DNA of 64,000 nucleotides, taken from contig NZ_CAJVCE010000007.1 in assembly GCF_910594985.1 (NCBI RefSeq), positions 124,001 through 188,000 on the forward strand, written 5' to 3'. The notes below the pieces were generated by a model that was not told where the DNA came from, ran no database searches, and was given only the letters and a program-made list of their open reading frames with translations. Shown piece by piece: positions 16,145 to 24,957 of the stretch. The DNA is from Paenibacillus allorhizosphaerae (lineage in GTDB: Bacteria > Bacillota > Bacilli > Paenibacillales > NBRC-103111). Position 1 is the stretch's first letter; the number at the start of each line of letters is the position of its first letter. The position numbers were made by a program, and so were the translations under genes.

Positions 16145-17077
16145 TTGTCCGAAAATCAACAGTGCGCGATTTATGGCGGCCAGGCAGTCATCGAGGGCGT
16201 CATGTTCGCAGGGCAGAAGGTTCATGTTACGGCGGTCCGCCGAAAAGATAACGAAATTCAATTTCTCGAAGTGCCAAAAAAAGAAATTCCTTGGGTGCAA
16301 ACGCTCAAAAAAATTCCGCTCATTCGAGGCATCGTCGGCATAATCGAGTCAAGTGCCAAAGGAGCGCAGCACCTCAATTTTTCAGCGGAAGTATTCGCCG
16401 GAGAGGACGGAGACACCAAACAAAACGAGAAAGAATCGCTGACCGGACGACTGACGATGATCCTAGGCGTTGCCGTCGTTGGGGTATTATCTTTCATCTT
16501 CGGCAAATTCGTCTTCACGCTCGTTCCGCCGACGATCGAACAACTGCTCTTCGGCAAGCTGTTTACGAATCAAATCGGCCATAACTTGCTGGAAGGATTA
16601 ATCAAAATCATCCTGCTCGTAGCATATATTTACTTTATTTCGCTGACGCCCATGATCAAACGGCTGTTTCAATACCACGGAGCGGAACATAAGGTCATCA
16701 GCGCTTACGAAGCGGGGCTCGAATTGACGGTGGCCAACGTGCAAAAATTCAATACGCTCCACTATCGTTGCGGGAGCAGCTTTATCGTCTTTACAGTCAT
16801 CGTTGGCGTAGTCATTTATTCATTCTTCCAATACGATTCGTTCGTAGAACGGATCGTGCAGCGTCTCATCCTGCTTCCGCTCGTCATCGGGGTATCTTAT
16901 GAAGTGCTTCGCTTCACAAACAGCCTTCGCGAAGTGCCTGTGTTGAAATACCTAGGTTATCCTGGGCTTTGGCTGCAGCTGCTGACGACAAAAGAACCGG
17001 ACGATTCGCAAGTGGAAGTTTCGATCGCTTCGTTCAACCGGATGCGAGAGCTTGACCGGCAAGCATCGAACATGTAA
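16145..17077 (+). CDS. yqhQ: DUF1385 family membrane protein YqhQ
   Basis: A 310-residue member of the DUF1385 family, unknown function. It starts with the conserved AIYGGQAVIEGVMF motif, continues with IPLIRGIVGIIESS, and has membrane segments at LTMILGVAVVGVLSFIFGKFVF, LLEGLIKIILLVAYIYFISL, FIVFTVIVGVVIYSFF and LILLPLVIGVSYEVLRF. The conserved YHGAEHKVISAYEAG block and the C-terminal GLWLQLLTTKEPD motif are present. The start is the TTG at 16145, with AGAAGAAGG upstream; earlier in-frame ATGs encode a low-quality Arg-rich extension. Divergent from yqhR as part of the conserved yqh block. Confidence 0.9.
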   Translation: MSENQQCAIYGGQAVIEGVMFAGQKVHVTAVRRKDNEIQFLEVPKKEIPWVQTLKKIPLIRGIVGIIESSAKGAQHLNFSAEVFAGEDGDTKQNEKESLTGRLTMILGVAVVGVLSFIFGKFVFTLVPPTIEQLLFGKLFTNQIGHNLLEGLIKIILLVAYIYFISLTPMIKRLFQYHGAEHKVISAYEAGLELTVANVQKFNTLHYRCGSSFIVFTVIVGVVIYSFFQYDSFVERIVQRLILLPLVIGVSYEVLRFTNSLREVPVLKYLGYPGLWLQLLTTKEPDDSQVEVSIASFNRMRELDRQASNM

Positions 17078-17109
17078 AGAAATTCTTTCTCATCCAAGGG
17101 GGAATTTTT

Positions 17110-17379
17110 GTGAAAAACCGTGATCGCACCATCGGCTACATCATTTTCGGATTGATCGCAATCGGGCTCCTCTCCAGTATTTTCTCGAATCCCGGCGCGT
17201 ACATCATTCCTATTCTGGTGTTCGGCATCGTGTTTTGGCTGTACAAATATCCGCCGAACCGTTGGCGTTATAACCGGACGACACCGCCGCGATTCGGCAA
17301 AGGGAAACGCCGCAACGCGACGTTCCGCGTCATTAACGGCAGCAAAGACGATTCCGATGATACGCCGAAATACCATTAA
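17110..17379 (+). CDS. Small membrane protein, basic C-terminus
   Basis: An 89-residue protein starting at GTG (17110) after AAGGGGG. Residues 8-27 (GYIIFGLIAIGLLSSIF) and 31-46 (YIIPILVFGIVFWLYKY) form a membrane hairpin, followed by a strongly basic region (RWRYNRTTPPRFGKGKRR). I do not recognise a named family. Its place, 33 bases behind yqhQ and before the patatin gene, corresponds to that of yqhP in B. subtilis, but the lengths differ and homology is not claimed. Ends right before a strong bidirectional terminator. Confidence 0.7.
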   Translation: MKNRDRTIGYIIFGLIAIGLLSSIFSNPGAYIIPILVFGIVFWLYKYPPNRWRYNRTTPPRFGKGKRRNATFRVINGSKDDSDDTPKYH

Positions 17380-17427
17380 ACAGAAAAGACAGCTTCAGCA
17401 TATTGCTGCAAGCTGTCTTTTCTGTTT
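17378..17427. terminator. Bidirectional terminator between converging genes
   Basis: AAACAGAAAAGACAGCTT and its exact complement (17410-17427) flank a central sequence that itself pairs (CAGCA with TGCTG), giving about 23 paired bases. Runs of A on one side and T on the other allow termination in both directions, between the small membrane gene and the patatin gene. Confidence 0.9.
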
Positions 17428-17467
17428 GGGATTCGGCCGGACAGAAGCTTACGCATCCGCGGTTTCG

Positions 17468-18442
17468 CTACACGTTTGACCTTTGGGTAACGTAGGTGAG
17501 ATACTTTTGCTTATAATCGGTAAGCTTCCACTTGGCGAAAAAGGCGTTGGTCGCTGTTTGCCCTGATTCGTACAGCCCCACGCTTTGCTCTTGGGTTAAA
17601 TCAAAGTGGGTGTTGCTGATTCCGAGCGTCGGTATTTTTACGGTACGGAACCGGTTCGGCTCTTGTATGTACCGTTCATCGTGAGCGTCGAGCATCGTAG
17701 AAAATAATGCATGCAGCATACTGACGGGGCCGTTGATCACATTCGGATTGCTGTTGCCGCGGCCTACAAGCTGAAAGCCGATCGTCGGCACCAGTTGGTC
17801 AAGGGGCGGCATGACTGACGAATCGAACAGCCATAACGGGAAGTTGCTGAGCAAGCCGCCGTCGACGATATAAACAAACTGGTCGGGAAATTTGCTCCCC
17901 GCCTGCTTTAAATGCGCCGGTTTGCGGATAATGACCGGGTCGAAAAAATACGGAATGCTAGTGCTCATCCGTACCGCTTTGGCCACCAAAAAGCGATGCG
18001 GGTCAATGCCGTATTGGGCAATGTCGTCGGGAAGCACAAGCAGCTTCCGGCCGGAAATATCCGAAGCGATAATGCGCAGCTGGTCTTTGGCCAAATCACC
18101 GAAAGTGCGAATGCCTTTGGCGAGCAAAAGCCGGTATATCCAATGCTCCAGCGCTTCGCCGGAATACAGCCCTTTTTTCACAAACAACCGTAAGAGCGGG
18201 CCGATCACTTTCGTATCGAATACCGGAGCACGCTGCAGGAAAGTATGGAATGGAGTGGCTTCGAGCACTTCTCTCAATTCTTCTGCACGATACCCCGACG
18301 CCACAAGCGATGCGACGATGGCTCCCGACGACGTTCCGGCAACCTGATGAAAACCGATGCCCAGCTGCTCCACGGCCGATACCGCACCGACAAGCGCAAT
18401 TCCTTTGACTCCTCCGCCTTCGAATACCGCGTTGATTTTCAC
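17468..18442 (-). CDS. yqhO: Patatin-like phospholipase (YqhO-like)
   Basis: A 324-residue patatin-family lipid acyl hydrolase. The oxyanion loop is GGGVKG (residues 9-14), the nucleophile elbow GTSSG (Ser38), and the catalytic Asp lies in VDGGLLSNFP (about residue 203). The middle SDISGRKLLVLPDD and AVRMSTSIPYFFDPV blocks are typical of bacterial NTE-like proteins. The start is GTG 18442. In B. subtilis the patatin gene yqhO lies between mntR and yqhP, the same position as here. A 15-bp palindrome lies just upstream. Confidence 0.88.
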   Translation of the reverse strand: MKINAVFEGGGVKGIALVGAVSAVEQLGIGFHQVAGTSSGAIVASLVASGYRAEELREVLEATPFHTFLQRAPVFDTKVIGPLLRLFVKKGLYSGEALEHWIYRLLLAKGIRTFGDLAKDQLRIIASDISGRKLLVLPDDIAQYGIDPHRFLVAKAVRMSTSIPYFFDPVIIRKPAHLKQAGSKFPDQFVYIVDGGLLSNFPLWLFDSSVMPPLDQLVPTIGFQLVGRGNSNPNVINGPVSMLHALFSTMLDAHDERYIQEPNRFRTVKIPTLGISNTHFDLTQEQSVGLYESGQTATNAFFAKWKLTDYKQKYLTYVTQRSNV

Positions 18443-18463
18443 CGGATCCCCGCCCCCGTTATA

Positions 18464-18478
18464 AACTCTACTAGAGTT
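18464..18478. promoter_or_regulatory. 15-bp palindrome upstream of the patatin gene
   Basis: AACTCTA C TAGAGTT is a perfect inverted repeat with a single central base, located 22 bases before the patatin GTG start. Its size and place suit an operator, but no regulator can be assigned. Confidence 0.45.
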
Positions 18479-18536
18479 GTATGACGGAACGGATTGTACA
18501 TATGTCCGAACTGCAAAGGTTCGGCTCGGCCGATAA

Positions 18537-18565
18537 AGAAAAACACCGGCTCCTATGGAAGCCGC
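18537..18565 (-). terminator. Terminator of mntR
   Basis: On the minus strand a short hairpin (CGGCTTCC, AT, AGGAGCCG) is followed by GTGTTTTTC. It begins 20 bases after the mntR stop codon. Confidence 0.65.
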
Positions 18566-18583
18566 TGTCCCGTATTTTCGTTA

Positions 18584-19006
18584 TTAAGACTCTTCCAATT
18601 CTTTTTTCAACTGCATCAAATCATCCATCCGGCCGGCATCGCGTTTGAAATACTCGACCAGCGTCTCGATGCAAGTAATGGAGTCGGAGCTAAGATGATG
18701 CTCAATGCCTTCCACGTCTTTATATATATTTTCATCGGATACCCCGATGATCGTCAAAAATTGTTCCAGCAATTGATGGCGGACGACGAGCCGTTTGCCG
18801 ACCTTTTGTCCTTTTGTCGTAAGAACAAGTCCCCGATATTTTTCATAAATGAGGTAGTTGTCCTTATCCAGCTTCTGAATCATCTTCGTCACAGACGACG
18901 GATGAACCTCAAGCCCTTCGGCAATGTCGGAAACGCGCGCATAGCCTTTTTCGTCGATCAGTTTATATATTCGCTCCAAGTAGTCTTCCATGCTTGGCGT
19001 TGCCAT
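18584..19006 (-). CDS. mntR: Manganese-responsive transcriptional regulator MntR
   Basis: MntR represses manganese uptake genes (and activates efflux in B. subtilis) when bound to Mn. The 140-residue protein is very close to the B. subtilis protein: [15 protein letters not shown], the winged helix [20 protein letters not shown] with [21 protein letters not shown], and the dimerisation/metal domain with [14 protein letters not shown] and [11 protein letters not shown]. The metal ligands expected in the family (Asp8, Glu11, His77, Glu99, Glu102, His103) appear to be conserved by position. Start at ATG 19006 after CAGGAGGT. Neighbour of the patatin gene as in B. subtilis; no manganese transporter is nearby. 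Confidence 0.95.
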   Translation of the reverse strand: MATPSMEDYLERIYKLIDEKGYARVSDIAEGLEVHPSSVTKMIQKLDKDNYLIYEKYRGLVLTTKGQKVGKRLVVRHQLLEQFLTIIGVSDENIYKDVEGIEHHLSSDSITCIETLVEYFKRDAGRMDDLMQLKKELEES

Positions 19007-19185
19007 CCGCGTACCTCCTGCACTTCCTTGATTTCCATGACTGTCCTGCCCGTACATGACGCAAACTATGTTACGATAAGCGCAATTTAATATATCACAG
19101 CCATGCCTTGTAAGCAAGTCTTGCCACTTAACACCCCATTGGAATGGTATGTACCGTATATATACATGCAGGGAGGAAACATGTT

Positions 19186-20250
19186 GTGACAAATACGGGA
19201 TTAATGGCTCCCCCGGCTCGCGATACGAGCGTATTCGTGCCGGAACTCGTCTATTTTGAGCCGGATGCGCTACATTATCCGAAAGGCCAAAAAATTCACG
19301 AATGGGCCAAGCAGCAAGGGCTCCCGATCCGCATGACGACATCGCACAATCGGATTACGGATCTTCCCGGCGAGACCGATCTGGAGAAATACCGGATTGC
19401 CAAAAGAACGCTGGTCGTGGGCATCCGCAAGACGCTGAAATTCGATCAATCAAAGCCGTCTGCGGAATACGCCATTCCGGTAGCGACCGGCTGTATGGCG
19501 CATTGCCATTATTGTTATCTTCAGACGACGCTTGGAAAAAAACCGTATGTTAGAGTGTATGTGAATACCGACGATATTTTGCAGCAGGCGAGGCGCTATA
19601 TCGAGGAACGGGCGCCGGAAGTGACCCGCTTCGAAGCGGCTTGTACGTCCGATCCGGTTGGGCTCGAGCATATCAGCGGCTCGCTCAAAGAATATATCGA
19701 ATTTATGGGCAAAGAGCCGCTGGGCCGGCTTCGCTTTGTTACCAAATTTCATCATGTGGAGCCTTTGCTGGATGCCAAGCATAATAAGCATACGCGCTTC
19801 CGTTTCAGCGTGAATGCCGATTATGTCATCAAAAACTTCGAACCGGCCACGTCGAGCTTTTACGAACGCATTCAGGCCGCGGGCAAAGTGGCTCATGCCG
19901 GCTATCCGCTCGGTTTCATCATTGCGCCGATCATTTGGCACGAGGGCTGGGAAGACGGGTATGCCGAGCTGCTCGCGAAATTAAAAGAGACGCTCCCGCT
20001 GGAAGCCGTCTCCGATTTGACGTTTGAATTGATTCAGCACCGCTTTACGAAAACGGCGAAAAACATTATCGAGCAGCGCTATCCGAAAACGAAGCTCGAA
20101 ATGGATGAAGCGAAGCGGAAATACAAATGGGGCAAATACGGTCAAGGCAAATATGTATATCCCGACGAGCAAGCGCAGGCGTTAAGAGAATTTATTACCG
20201 AGCAGATCTTCTCCAACTTCCCTGAAGCGCAGATCGACTACTTCACCTGA
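19186..20250 (+). CDS. splB: Spore photoproduct lyase
   Basis: SplB is a radical SAM enzyme that reverses the spore photoproduct (5-thyminyl-5,6-dihydrothymine) during germination. The 354-residue protein has the radical SAM cluster CMAHCHYC (Cys103, 107, 110), followed by CTSDPVG (Cys153, matching the catalytic H-donor Cys of SplB), and conserved [26 protein letters not shown] and [13 protein letters not shown] blocks. The start is the GTG at 19186, nine bases after GGGAGG; the longer upstream frame (from 19144) runs through this ribosome-binding site. Divergent from mntR. No splA-like gene was seen. Confidence 0.95.
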   Translation: MTNTGLMAPPARDTSVFVPELVYFEPDALHYPKGQKIHEWAKQQGLPIRMTTSHNRITDLPGETDLEKYRIAKRTLVVGIRKTLKFDQSKPSAEYAIPVATGCMAHCHYCYLQTTLGKKPYVRVYVNTDDILQQARRYIEERAPEVTRFEAACTSDPVGLEHISGSLKEYIEFMGKEPLGRLRFVTKFHHVEPLLDAKHNKHTRFRFSVNADYVIKNFEPATSSFYERIQAAGKVAHAGYPLGFIIAPIIWHEGWEDGYAELLAKLKETLPLEAVSDLTFELIQHRFTKTAKNIIEQRYPKTKLEMDEAKRKYKWGKYGQGKYVYPDEQAQALREFITEQIFSNFPEAQIDYFT

Positions 20251-20261
20251 TCATCGCAAAA

Positions 20262-20972
20262 CTACACTAACATCCAGGCGGGGGTTATATTTTGCAGCCA
20301 GATCGTGATTCTTGTCATTTGATCGGTATACAAGAGTACGGCGATGACCAGCATGACTCCCCCGCCGATTTTCATCATTGCCGAGGAATAGCGCAATATC
20401 CATTTGGTCGAGCCTATGAAGAAAGCAAGGACGAAAAACGGTACGGCAAAGCCGAGCGAGTAGGCCGAGATGAGCGGCAGCCAAGAATCCGGCTGTGTGG
20501 TGGCCAGCATCAGCATAGCGGACAAGATCGGGCCGATGCAAGGCGACCAGCCTGCGGCGAAGCCGATGCCGATCAGTACCGAGCCGAGGTAGCCGGCGGG
20601 CTTGAATTTCAGCTGCAGCTTGCGTTCTTTCATTAACCATTGCGGCTGGAAAATGCCGAGCAGGAACAACCCCATCGCGAAGATCAGAATCGCGGAAATT
20701 TGTCTCAGCAGATCGCGGTAATCGACGAAAATGTTGGCAAGCACGCTTGCCCCAAGCCCCAAGCTGTAAAAAATAATCGAAAAACCGACGATGAATGCGA
20801 GCGTATGCGAGATCAGCTTGAAGCGGACCTCCCTGGCGGATTGCTCATCCTTCAGCTTGTTGACGGACACGCCGGTAATGTAAGATAAATACGAAGGGTA
20901 GAGCGGCAAACAGCAGGGCGATATGAAAGAAGCGAAACCTGCCCATAAAGCGATCCATACGTTGATTTCCAC
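20262..20972 (-). CDS. ccdA: Cytochrome c biogenesis protein CcdA
   Basis: CcdA carries reducing power from the cytoplasm across the membrane for cytochrome c maturation and, in spore formers, spore cortex assembly via StoA. The 236-residue protein has about six membrane helices and the two redox motifs FISPCCLPLYPSYLSYITG near the N-terminus and GWSPCIGPILSAML in the middle. Start at GTG 20972 with AAGGAGGAGG. It begins only 29 bases after the zinc permease stop codon, so it may be read from the zinc operon. Converges on splB with 11 bases between stop codons and no visible terminator. Confidence 0.92.
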   Translation of the reverse strand: MEINVWIALWAGFASFISPCCLPLYPSYLSYITGVSVNKLKDEQSAREVRFKLISHTLAFIVGFSIIFYSLGLGASVLANIFVDYRDLLRQISAILIFAMGLFLLGIFQPQWLMKERKLQLKFKPAGYLGSVLIGIGFAAGWSPCIGPILSAMLMLATTQPDSWLPLISAYSLGFAVPFFVLAFFIGSTKWILRYSSAMMKIGGGVMLVIAVLLYTDQMTRITIWLQNITPAWMLV

Positions 20973-21001
20973 GAGTTCGATCCTCCTCCTTACACACCAT
21001 C

Positions 21002-21805
21002 TTAATGCCGCAAGCCTCTTTTTACAAATAATATGCCGATCAGCATCGCAATTAACACAAGCACTACCGTGGCGCCCGGGGCCAAATCCCATAGGCCCGC
21101 CGAAACAAGGCCGAGCACGACGGCCAGCTCCGAAAACAGGATCGCCCAAAATATCGAATGCTTGAAGCTTCGCGCCACGAGCAAGCTGCACGCGACAGGA
21201 ATCGTAAGCAGCGATGAGACGAGCAGCGCGCCGACGATCTTGATCGCTACGCTGATGACGAGCGCTGTCAGCATCGTGATCAATATGTTGTAAAACCGCA
21301 GCGGCAGACCGCTCACCCCGGCGGCATCCTCATCAAAAAAAAGCAGAAACATCTCTTTATAATTGACGAACACGGCGGCCGAGACGATGACCGCTACGCC
21401 GGCTACGACCCATAAATCGGTGTTGTCGAGCGTGTAGATGCTGCCGAAAAAATAGCTCATGACATTGATGTTAAAGCCTTTGCCGATCGTGAACAAAAAC
21501 GTGGCGAGCGCAACGCCCCCCGACATAATGATCGCGATCGACAGCTCGGCGTACGTTTTGTACGCTTTGCGCAGTTTCTCAATGGCGAATGACGCCAGCA
21601 AGGCAAACACGAGTCCTACCCCGACCGGGTAAACGTTAATGAGAAATCCGAGCGCCACGCCCGCGATGGAAACGTGCGCCAGCGTGTCCCCGATCATGGA
21701 CAACCGCCGCAGCACCAAAAATACGCCCATTAGCGGAGAAATGAAGCCGATCAGCAGTCCGCCGATCAGCGCCCGCTGAAAAAAATATTCCGAAAAAATG
21801 TCCAA
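21002..21805 (-). CDS. znuB: Zinc/manganese ABC transporter permease
   Basis: A 267-residue ABC-3 family permease with about eight membrane helices. Typical elements are RALIGGLLIGFISPLMGVFLVLRRLSMIGDTLAHVSIAGVA (split here in text only), LLFFDEDAAGVSGL and VALLVSSLLTIPVACSLL-like segments. It is the membrane subunit of the transporter encoded with the next two genes; zinc is favoured by the His-rich binding protein. It lies 53 bases downstream of the ATPase gene. Confidence 0.9.
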   Translation of the reverse strand: MDIFSEYFFQRALIGGLLIGFISPLMGVFLVLRRLSMIGDTLAHVSIAGVALGFLINVYPVGVGLVFALLASFAIEKLRKAYKTYAELSIAIIMSGGVALATFLFTIGKGFNINVMSYFFGSIYTLDNTDLWVVAGVAVIVSAAVFVNYKEMFLLFFDEDAAGVSGLPLRFYNILITMLTALVISVAIKIVGALLVSSLLTIPVACSLLVARSFKHSIFWAILFSELAVVLGLVSAGLWDLAPGATVVLVLIAMLIGILFVKRGLRH

Positions 21806-21858
21806 GCGTGTTCTCTCCTATTCTGTCCCTGCCTCCATACGGGAAGGCTGCTCACCGC

Positions 21859-22641
21859 TCAAGGTAAAACCTCGAACGTTTCCATCTCCTGCTGCATCGA
21901 GTGGGTCAAATCGGTTTCACGGCAGTTCTCTGGCGCATGCGTATGCTTCACATAGAACGAAAGACCGCCGCTCTTTTGCAGCGGCTGCTCGCCGAGATAC
22001 GATTTCATCATGTCCATATCATGGGAAACCATCAGGAAGGTGATATGATGATGCTGATGCATGTGGCGGATCATTTGGAAAAAGCTGTCCTGCGACTCCG
22101 CATCGATCCCTACGGTAGGCTCGTCCAAGATGAGCAGCTCCGGATTGTTGATCAGCGCTCTGGCGAGAAATACGCGCTGCTGCTGTCCGCCGGACAGCTG
22201 CCCGATCCGCCGGTCGGCCAAATCTTCGATCCGCATGGCGCTGAGCGCGTCGTCCGTCTTTTGCAGCTCGGCCTTGGACAGCCGTTTGAACATATTTTTT
22301 TTGCCGAACAGGCCCGAGTTGACCACTTCCCGTACGGTTGCCGGAAACAGCGGATTCAGCGCGTTCTTCTGTGGAACATAGCCGATGCGCTCCCAATCGC
22401 GAAACTGGCCTATCGGTTCTCCGAACAGACGGATTTCGCCGCGGCTCGGCTTCAGCAAGCCTACGATCATTTTCAGCAGGGTCGTCTTCCCTGCGCCATT
22501 CGATCCGATCAGTCCGACGAAATCGCGTTCGAGGATCGAAAAGTTCAAGCCGCTTATAACCGGTTTGTTCTCATAAGAAAAAAAGACGTCATCGATCGAG
22601 ACGATTTGCCGATGACATCCGTTGGATTCAGAAATGTTCAT
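21859..22641 (-). CDS. znuC: Zinc/manganese ABC transporter ATP-binding protein
   Basis: A 260-residue ABC ATPase. Walker A is GSNGAGKTTLLK, the Q-loop is in YVPQKNAL, the signature [15 protein letters not shown], Walker B LLILDEPTVGID and the H-loop FLMVSHDMDM. The C-terminal tail carries His and Cys (KHTHAPENC), possibly metal contacts. It lies between the binding protein and permease genes in one operon. Confidence 0.92.
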   Translation of the reverse strand: MNISESNGCHRQIVSIDDVFFSYENKPVISGLNFSILERDFVGLIGSNGAGKTTLLKMIVGLLKPSRGEIRLFGEPIGQFRDWERIGYVPQKNALNPLFPATVREVVNSGLFGKKNMFKRLSKAELQKTDDALSAMRIEDLADRRIGQLSGGQQQRVFLARALINNPELLILDEPTVGIDAESQDSFFQMIRHMHQHHHITFLMVSHDMDMMKSYLGEQPLQKSGGLSFYVKHTHAPENCRETDLTHSMQQEMETFEVLP

Positions 22642-22673
22642 AGTGCGATGCTCCTAACACAAAGGTCTCTCTT

Positions 22674-23642
22674 CTATTGTAATGCTTTTATCAAATTATT
22701 CAAATTGTTGTCCATCACCGATATATAATTGGCGCCAAGTTTCGCCTGCTCCTCCGTCAACCCTTCCACCGGGCTAAGGACGAGCGTCTCGACGCCCGCA
22801 TCTTTAGCCAGCGTTTTGGCAAGCTTGTCGGAAACGAGTTCTTCGAAGAAAACATATTTGATCTGGTTGCTCTTAATGAATTGCAAAATGTCCTTCATGT
22901 CTTTGGAAGTCGGCTCGGCGTCCGGGGACAGCCCCATGATCGGTTTTTGCGTCAAGCCGTATTGTTTGGCCAAATAGCCGAACGACTGGTGCGTAACGAC
23001 GATTTCTTTTTTCGGCGTCTTGGCCAGCTCCGTCTTGTATTTATTGTCGAGCTGATCGAGCTGCTCGGCATACTTCTTATAGTTCGCTTCGAAATCCGCC
23101 TGATGGGCGCTGTCCGCCTTGATCAACGCTTCTTTGATATTCAAAGCGATTTGCTTCGCGTTTACCGGACTCAGCCATACGTGCGGGTCGTATTCGGATT
23201 CGTGGCTGTCCTTCTTGCCCTTCTCCTCGTGGTCATGGTCGTGCTGCTCCGTGGCCGGCAGCAGCCCAATGCCCTTGCTCGCTTCGACGACGACGGTCTT
23301 CGAATCTTTCGGCATGCTCTTCAGCGTATCTTCCACCCAGCCTTCGAAGCCGGCGCCCAAGTAAACGAACAGCTCCGCCCTGGTCAAATTTTTCATATCG
23401 CGGCTTTTCGGAGACCAGTCGTGCGGCTCGACGCCAGCCGGAACCAAGTTAATGACGTTCACGTGTTCCCCGCCGATGTTGCGGGCAAAATCGTAAAGCG
23501 GGTAAAAGCTTGCGACGATATTGATTTTACCGGAAACAAGCGTGGCTTGGGAACGACCGCCGCAGGCGGAAACAAATAAAGAAAGTATCAATACGGCAAT
23601 AAGCGGCAGGATCATTTTTCGAGATAAAGCAACAGACATCAA
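22674..23642 (-). CDS. znuA: Zinc ABC transporter substrate-binding lipoprotein
   Basis: A 322-residue cluster A-I binding protein. The signal peptide ends in the lipobox FVSAC (Cys27), so it is a lipoprotein. It has the family blocks FYPLYDFARNIGGEHVNV, VPAGVEPHDWSPKSRD (first metal His), YDPHVWLSPVNAKQIA (second His), and VVTHQSFGYLAKQYGL (third His). A His/Asp/Glu-rich loop (EQHDHDHEEKGKKDSHESE, about residues 135-155) is typical of zinc rather than manganese binding proteins. First gene of the transporter operon, divergent from cysteine synthase. Confidence 0.93.
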   Translation of the reverse strand: MMSVALSRKMILPLIAVLILSLFVSACGGRSQATLVSGKINIVASFYPLYDFARNIGGEHVNVINLVPAGVEPHDWSPKSRDMKNLTRAELFVYLGAGFEGWVEDTLKSMPKDSKTVVVEASKGIGLLPATEQHDHDHEEKGKKDSHESEYDPHVWLSPVNAKQIALNIKEALIKADSAHQADFEANYKKYAEQLDQLDNKYKTELAKTPKKEIVVTHQSFGYLAKQYGLTQKPIMGLSPDAEPTSKDMKDILQFIKSNQIKYVFFEELVSDKLAKTLAKDAGVETLVLSPVEGLTEEQAKLGANYISVMDNNLNNLIKALQ

Positions 23643-23668
23643 TAACGCTCCTTTTCATACGCGACTAT

Positions 23669-23690
23669 TAATCGTAATTTTTATTAACAA
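23669..23690 (-). promoter_or_regulatory. Possible Zur box upstream of znuA
   Basis: TAATCGTAAT (23669-23678) matches one half of the Bacillus Zur operator (TCGTAAT, ATTACGA dyad), but the second half, ATTAAC, is degenerate. It lies about 30 bases upstream of the znuA start, which fits a zinc-responsive operator. Confidence 0.35.
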
Positions 23691-23786
23691 GCACGATTAT
23701 ACGTCCCGCCCATACAGATGTCAATCGATTCAAGGCGCTTTATCGGAAATTTTACAAATAATTTTTTTCATGTTAAGTTTAATATA

Positions 23787-23805
23787 CCCTACTATACGGA
23801 TAGGG
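23787..23805. promoter_or_regulatory. Inverted repeat upstream of cysteine synthase
   Basis: CCCTA and TAGGG are separated by nine bases, 27 bases before the cysK start codon. Cysteine synthase genes in Firmicutes are often controlled by the Rrf2-type repressor CymR, which binds a dyad; whether this is such a site cannot be decided by eye. Confidence 0.35.
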
Positions 23806-23831
23806 GATTATTTATTTTGGAGGATGGTAAC

Positions 23832-24761
23832 ATGCCTGGCATTGCGAAAAACTTGACCGAACTAATCGGCAATACCCCTATGCTGGAACTGGGCTCCTTC
23901 GGCCAAGAAAACGGGCTGCAAGCCAACATTATCGCTAAATTGGAATATTTCAATCCTGCGGGAAGCGTGAAGGACCGGATCGGCTACGCGATGATCAAAG
24001 ACGCCGAAGCCAAAGGATTGATAACGAAGGATACCGTCATCATCGAGCCGACAAGCGGCAATACGGGTATCGCCCTCGCTTTTGTCGCCGCTGCGTTGGG
24101 TTACAGATTGATCATCACGCTGCCAGACACGTTCAGCGTTGAACGAAGAAACCTGCTTGCCGCTCTAGGCGCGGAGCTGGTGCTTACTCCAGGTGCGGAA
24201 GGCATGCGGGGAGCGATTGAGAAAGCGGAGCAATTGGCCGCGGAAATTCCGAACGCATTCGTCCCGCAGCAGTTCAACAATCCGGCGAACCCGGAAATTC
24301 ACCGCAGGACGACGGCGGAGGAAATATGGCGCGATACGGAAGGCGCTGTCGATATATTCATTGGCGGCGTCGGGACGGGAGGCACGATCACCGGTGTCGG
24401 CGAAGTGCTCAAGCAGCGGAAGCCCGGCGTGCAAATCATTGCGGTGGAGCCTTCCGATTCGCCGGTGCTATCCGGCGGCAAGCCCGGGCCGCATAAGCTG
24501 CAAGGACTCGGTGCCGGATTTGTCCCGCAAACGTTCAATCCGTCCGTCGTGGACGAAATTATTCAAGTCTCGGCGGAAGATGCGTTCACCGCCGCGCGCC
24601 GGTTGGCGCGTTCGGAAGGACTGCTTGCCGGCATTTCCTCCGGAGCCGCCGCTTTCGCCGCTGTGCAAGTGGCGAAAAGGCCGGAGAATAAAGGAAAAAC
24701 GATCGTCGTGCTGCTTCCGGATACAGGCGAACGATATTTGTCGACCGACTTGTTCCAATAA
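23832..24761 (+). CDS. cysK: Cysteine synthase A
   Basis: O-acetylserine sulfhydrylase; makes cysteine from O-acetylserine and sulfide with PLP. The 309-residue protein has [11 protein letters not shown] with the PLP lysine (Lys47), [13 protein letters not shown] for the PLP phosphate and substrate loop, the [14 protein letters not shown] glycine loop, and GISSGAA with the Ser contacting the pyridine nitrogen. Start at ATG 23832 after GGAGGA; a longer reading frame begins at 23718 but its extension is unlike the family. Divergent from znuA. Confidence 0.94.
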   Translation: MPGIAKNLTELIGNTPMLELGSFGQENGLQANIIAKLEYFNPAGSVKDRIGYAMIKDAEAKGLITKDTVIIEPTSGNTGIALAFVAAALGYRLIITLPDTFSVERRNLLAALGAELVLTPGAEGMRGAIEKAEQLAAEIPNAFVPQQFNNPANPEIHRRTTAEEIWRDTEGAVDIFIGGVGTGGTITGVGEVLKQRKPGVQIIAVEPSDSPVLSGGKPGPHKLQGLGAGFVPQTFNPSVVDEIIQVSAEDAFTAARRLARSEGLLAGISSGAAAFAAVQVAKRPENKGKTIVVLLPDTGERYLSTDLFQ

Positions 24762-24804
24762 CCGCTTGCTGCATCCTCTTCGGATAGGTCATGGCCTCAA
24801 CCAT

Positions 24805-24843
24805 AACGGGTATCGGATCGCCGCCGGCGACTCGATACCCGTT
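24805..24843 (+). terminator. Hairpin terminator downstream of cysK
   Basis: AACGGGTATCG and CGATACCCGTT form an 11-bp perfect stem enclosing a second small stem (TCGCC with GGCGA). It is followed by GTTGTTT, a weak T-tract. It lies 44 bases after the cysK stop codon. Confidence 0.7.
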
Positions 24844-24905
24844 GTTGTTTGCACCCGCAGTACGCAGCATTTGCCCGTACTGTTCCGTTTTTACTCTTGT
24901 GGTGT

Positions 24906-24934
24906 AAAACAATAAAGACCCCTTAGTCAAGGGG
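24906..24934 (-). terminator. Terminator of the double-MerR regulator gene
   Basis: On the minus strand CCCCTT, GACT and AAGGGG are followed by TCTTTATTGTTTT, 24 bases after the regulator stop codon. Confidence 0.65.
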
Positions 24935-24957
24935 GCAGCCCATCGTGTTGAACCGTC

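Noticed and set aside
23718-24761. 347-codon version of cysteine synthase
   Set aside because: The extra N-terminus is AT-rich, unlike the family, and covers the promoter region; ATG 23832 has GGAGGA.
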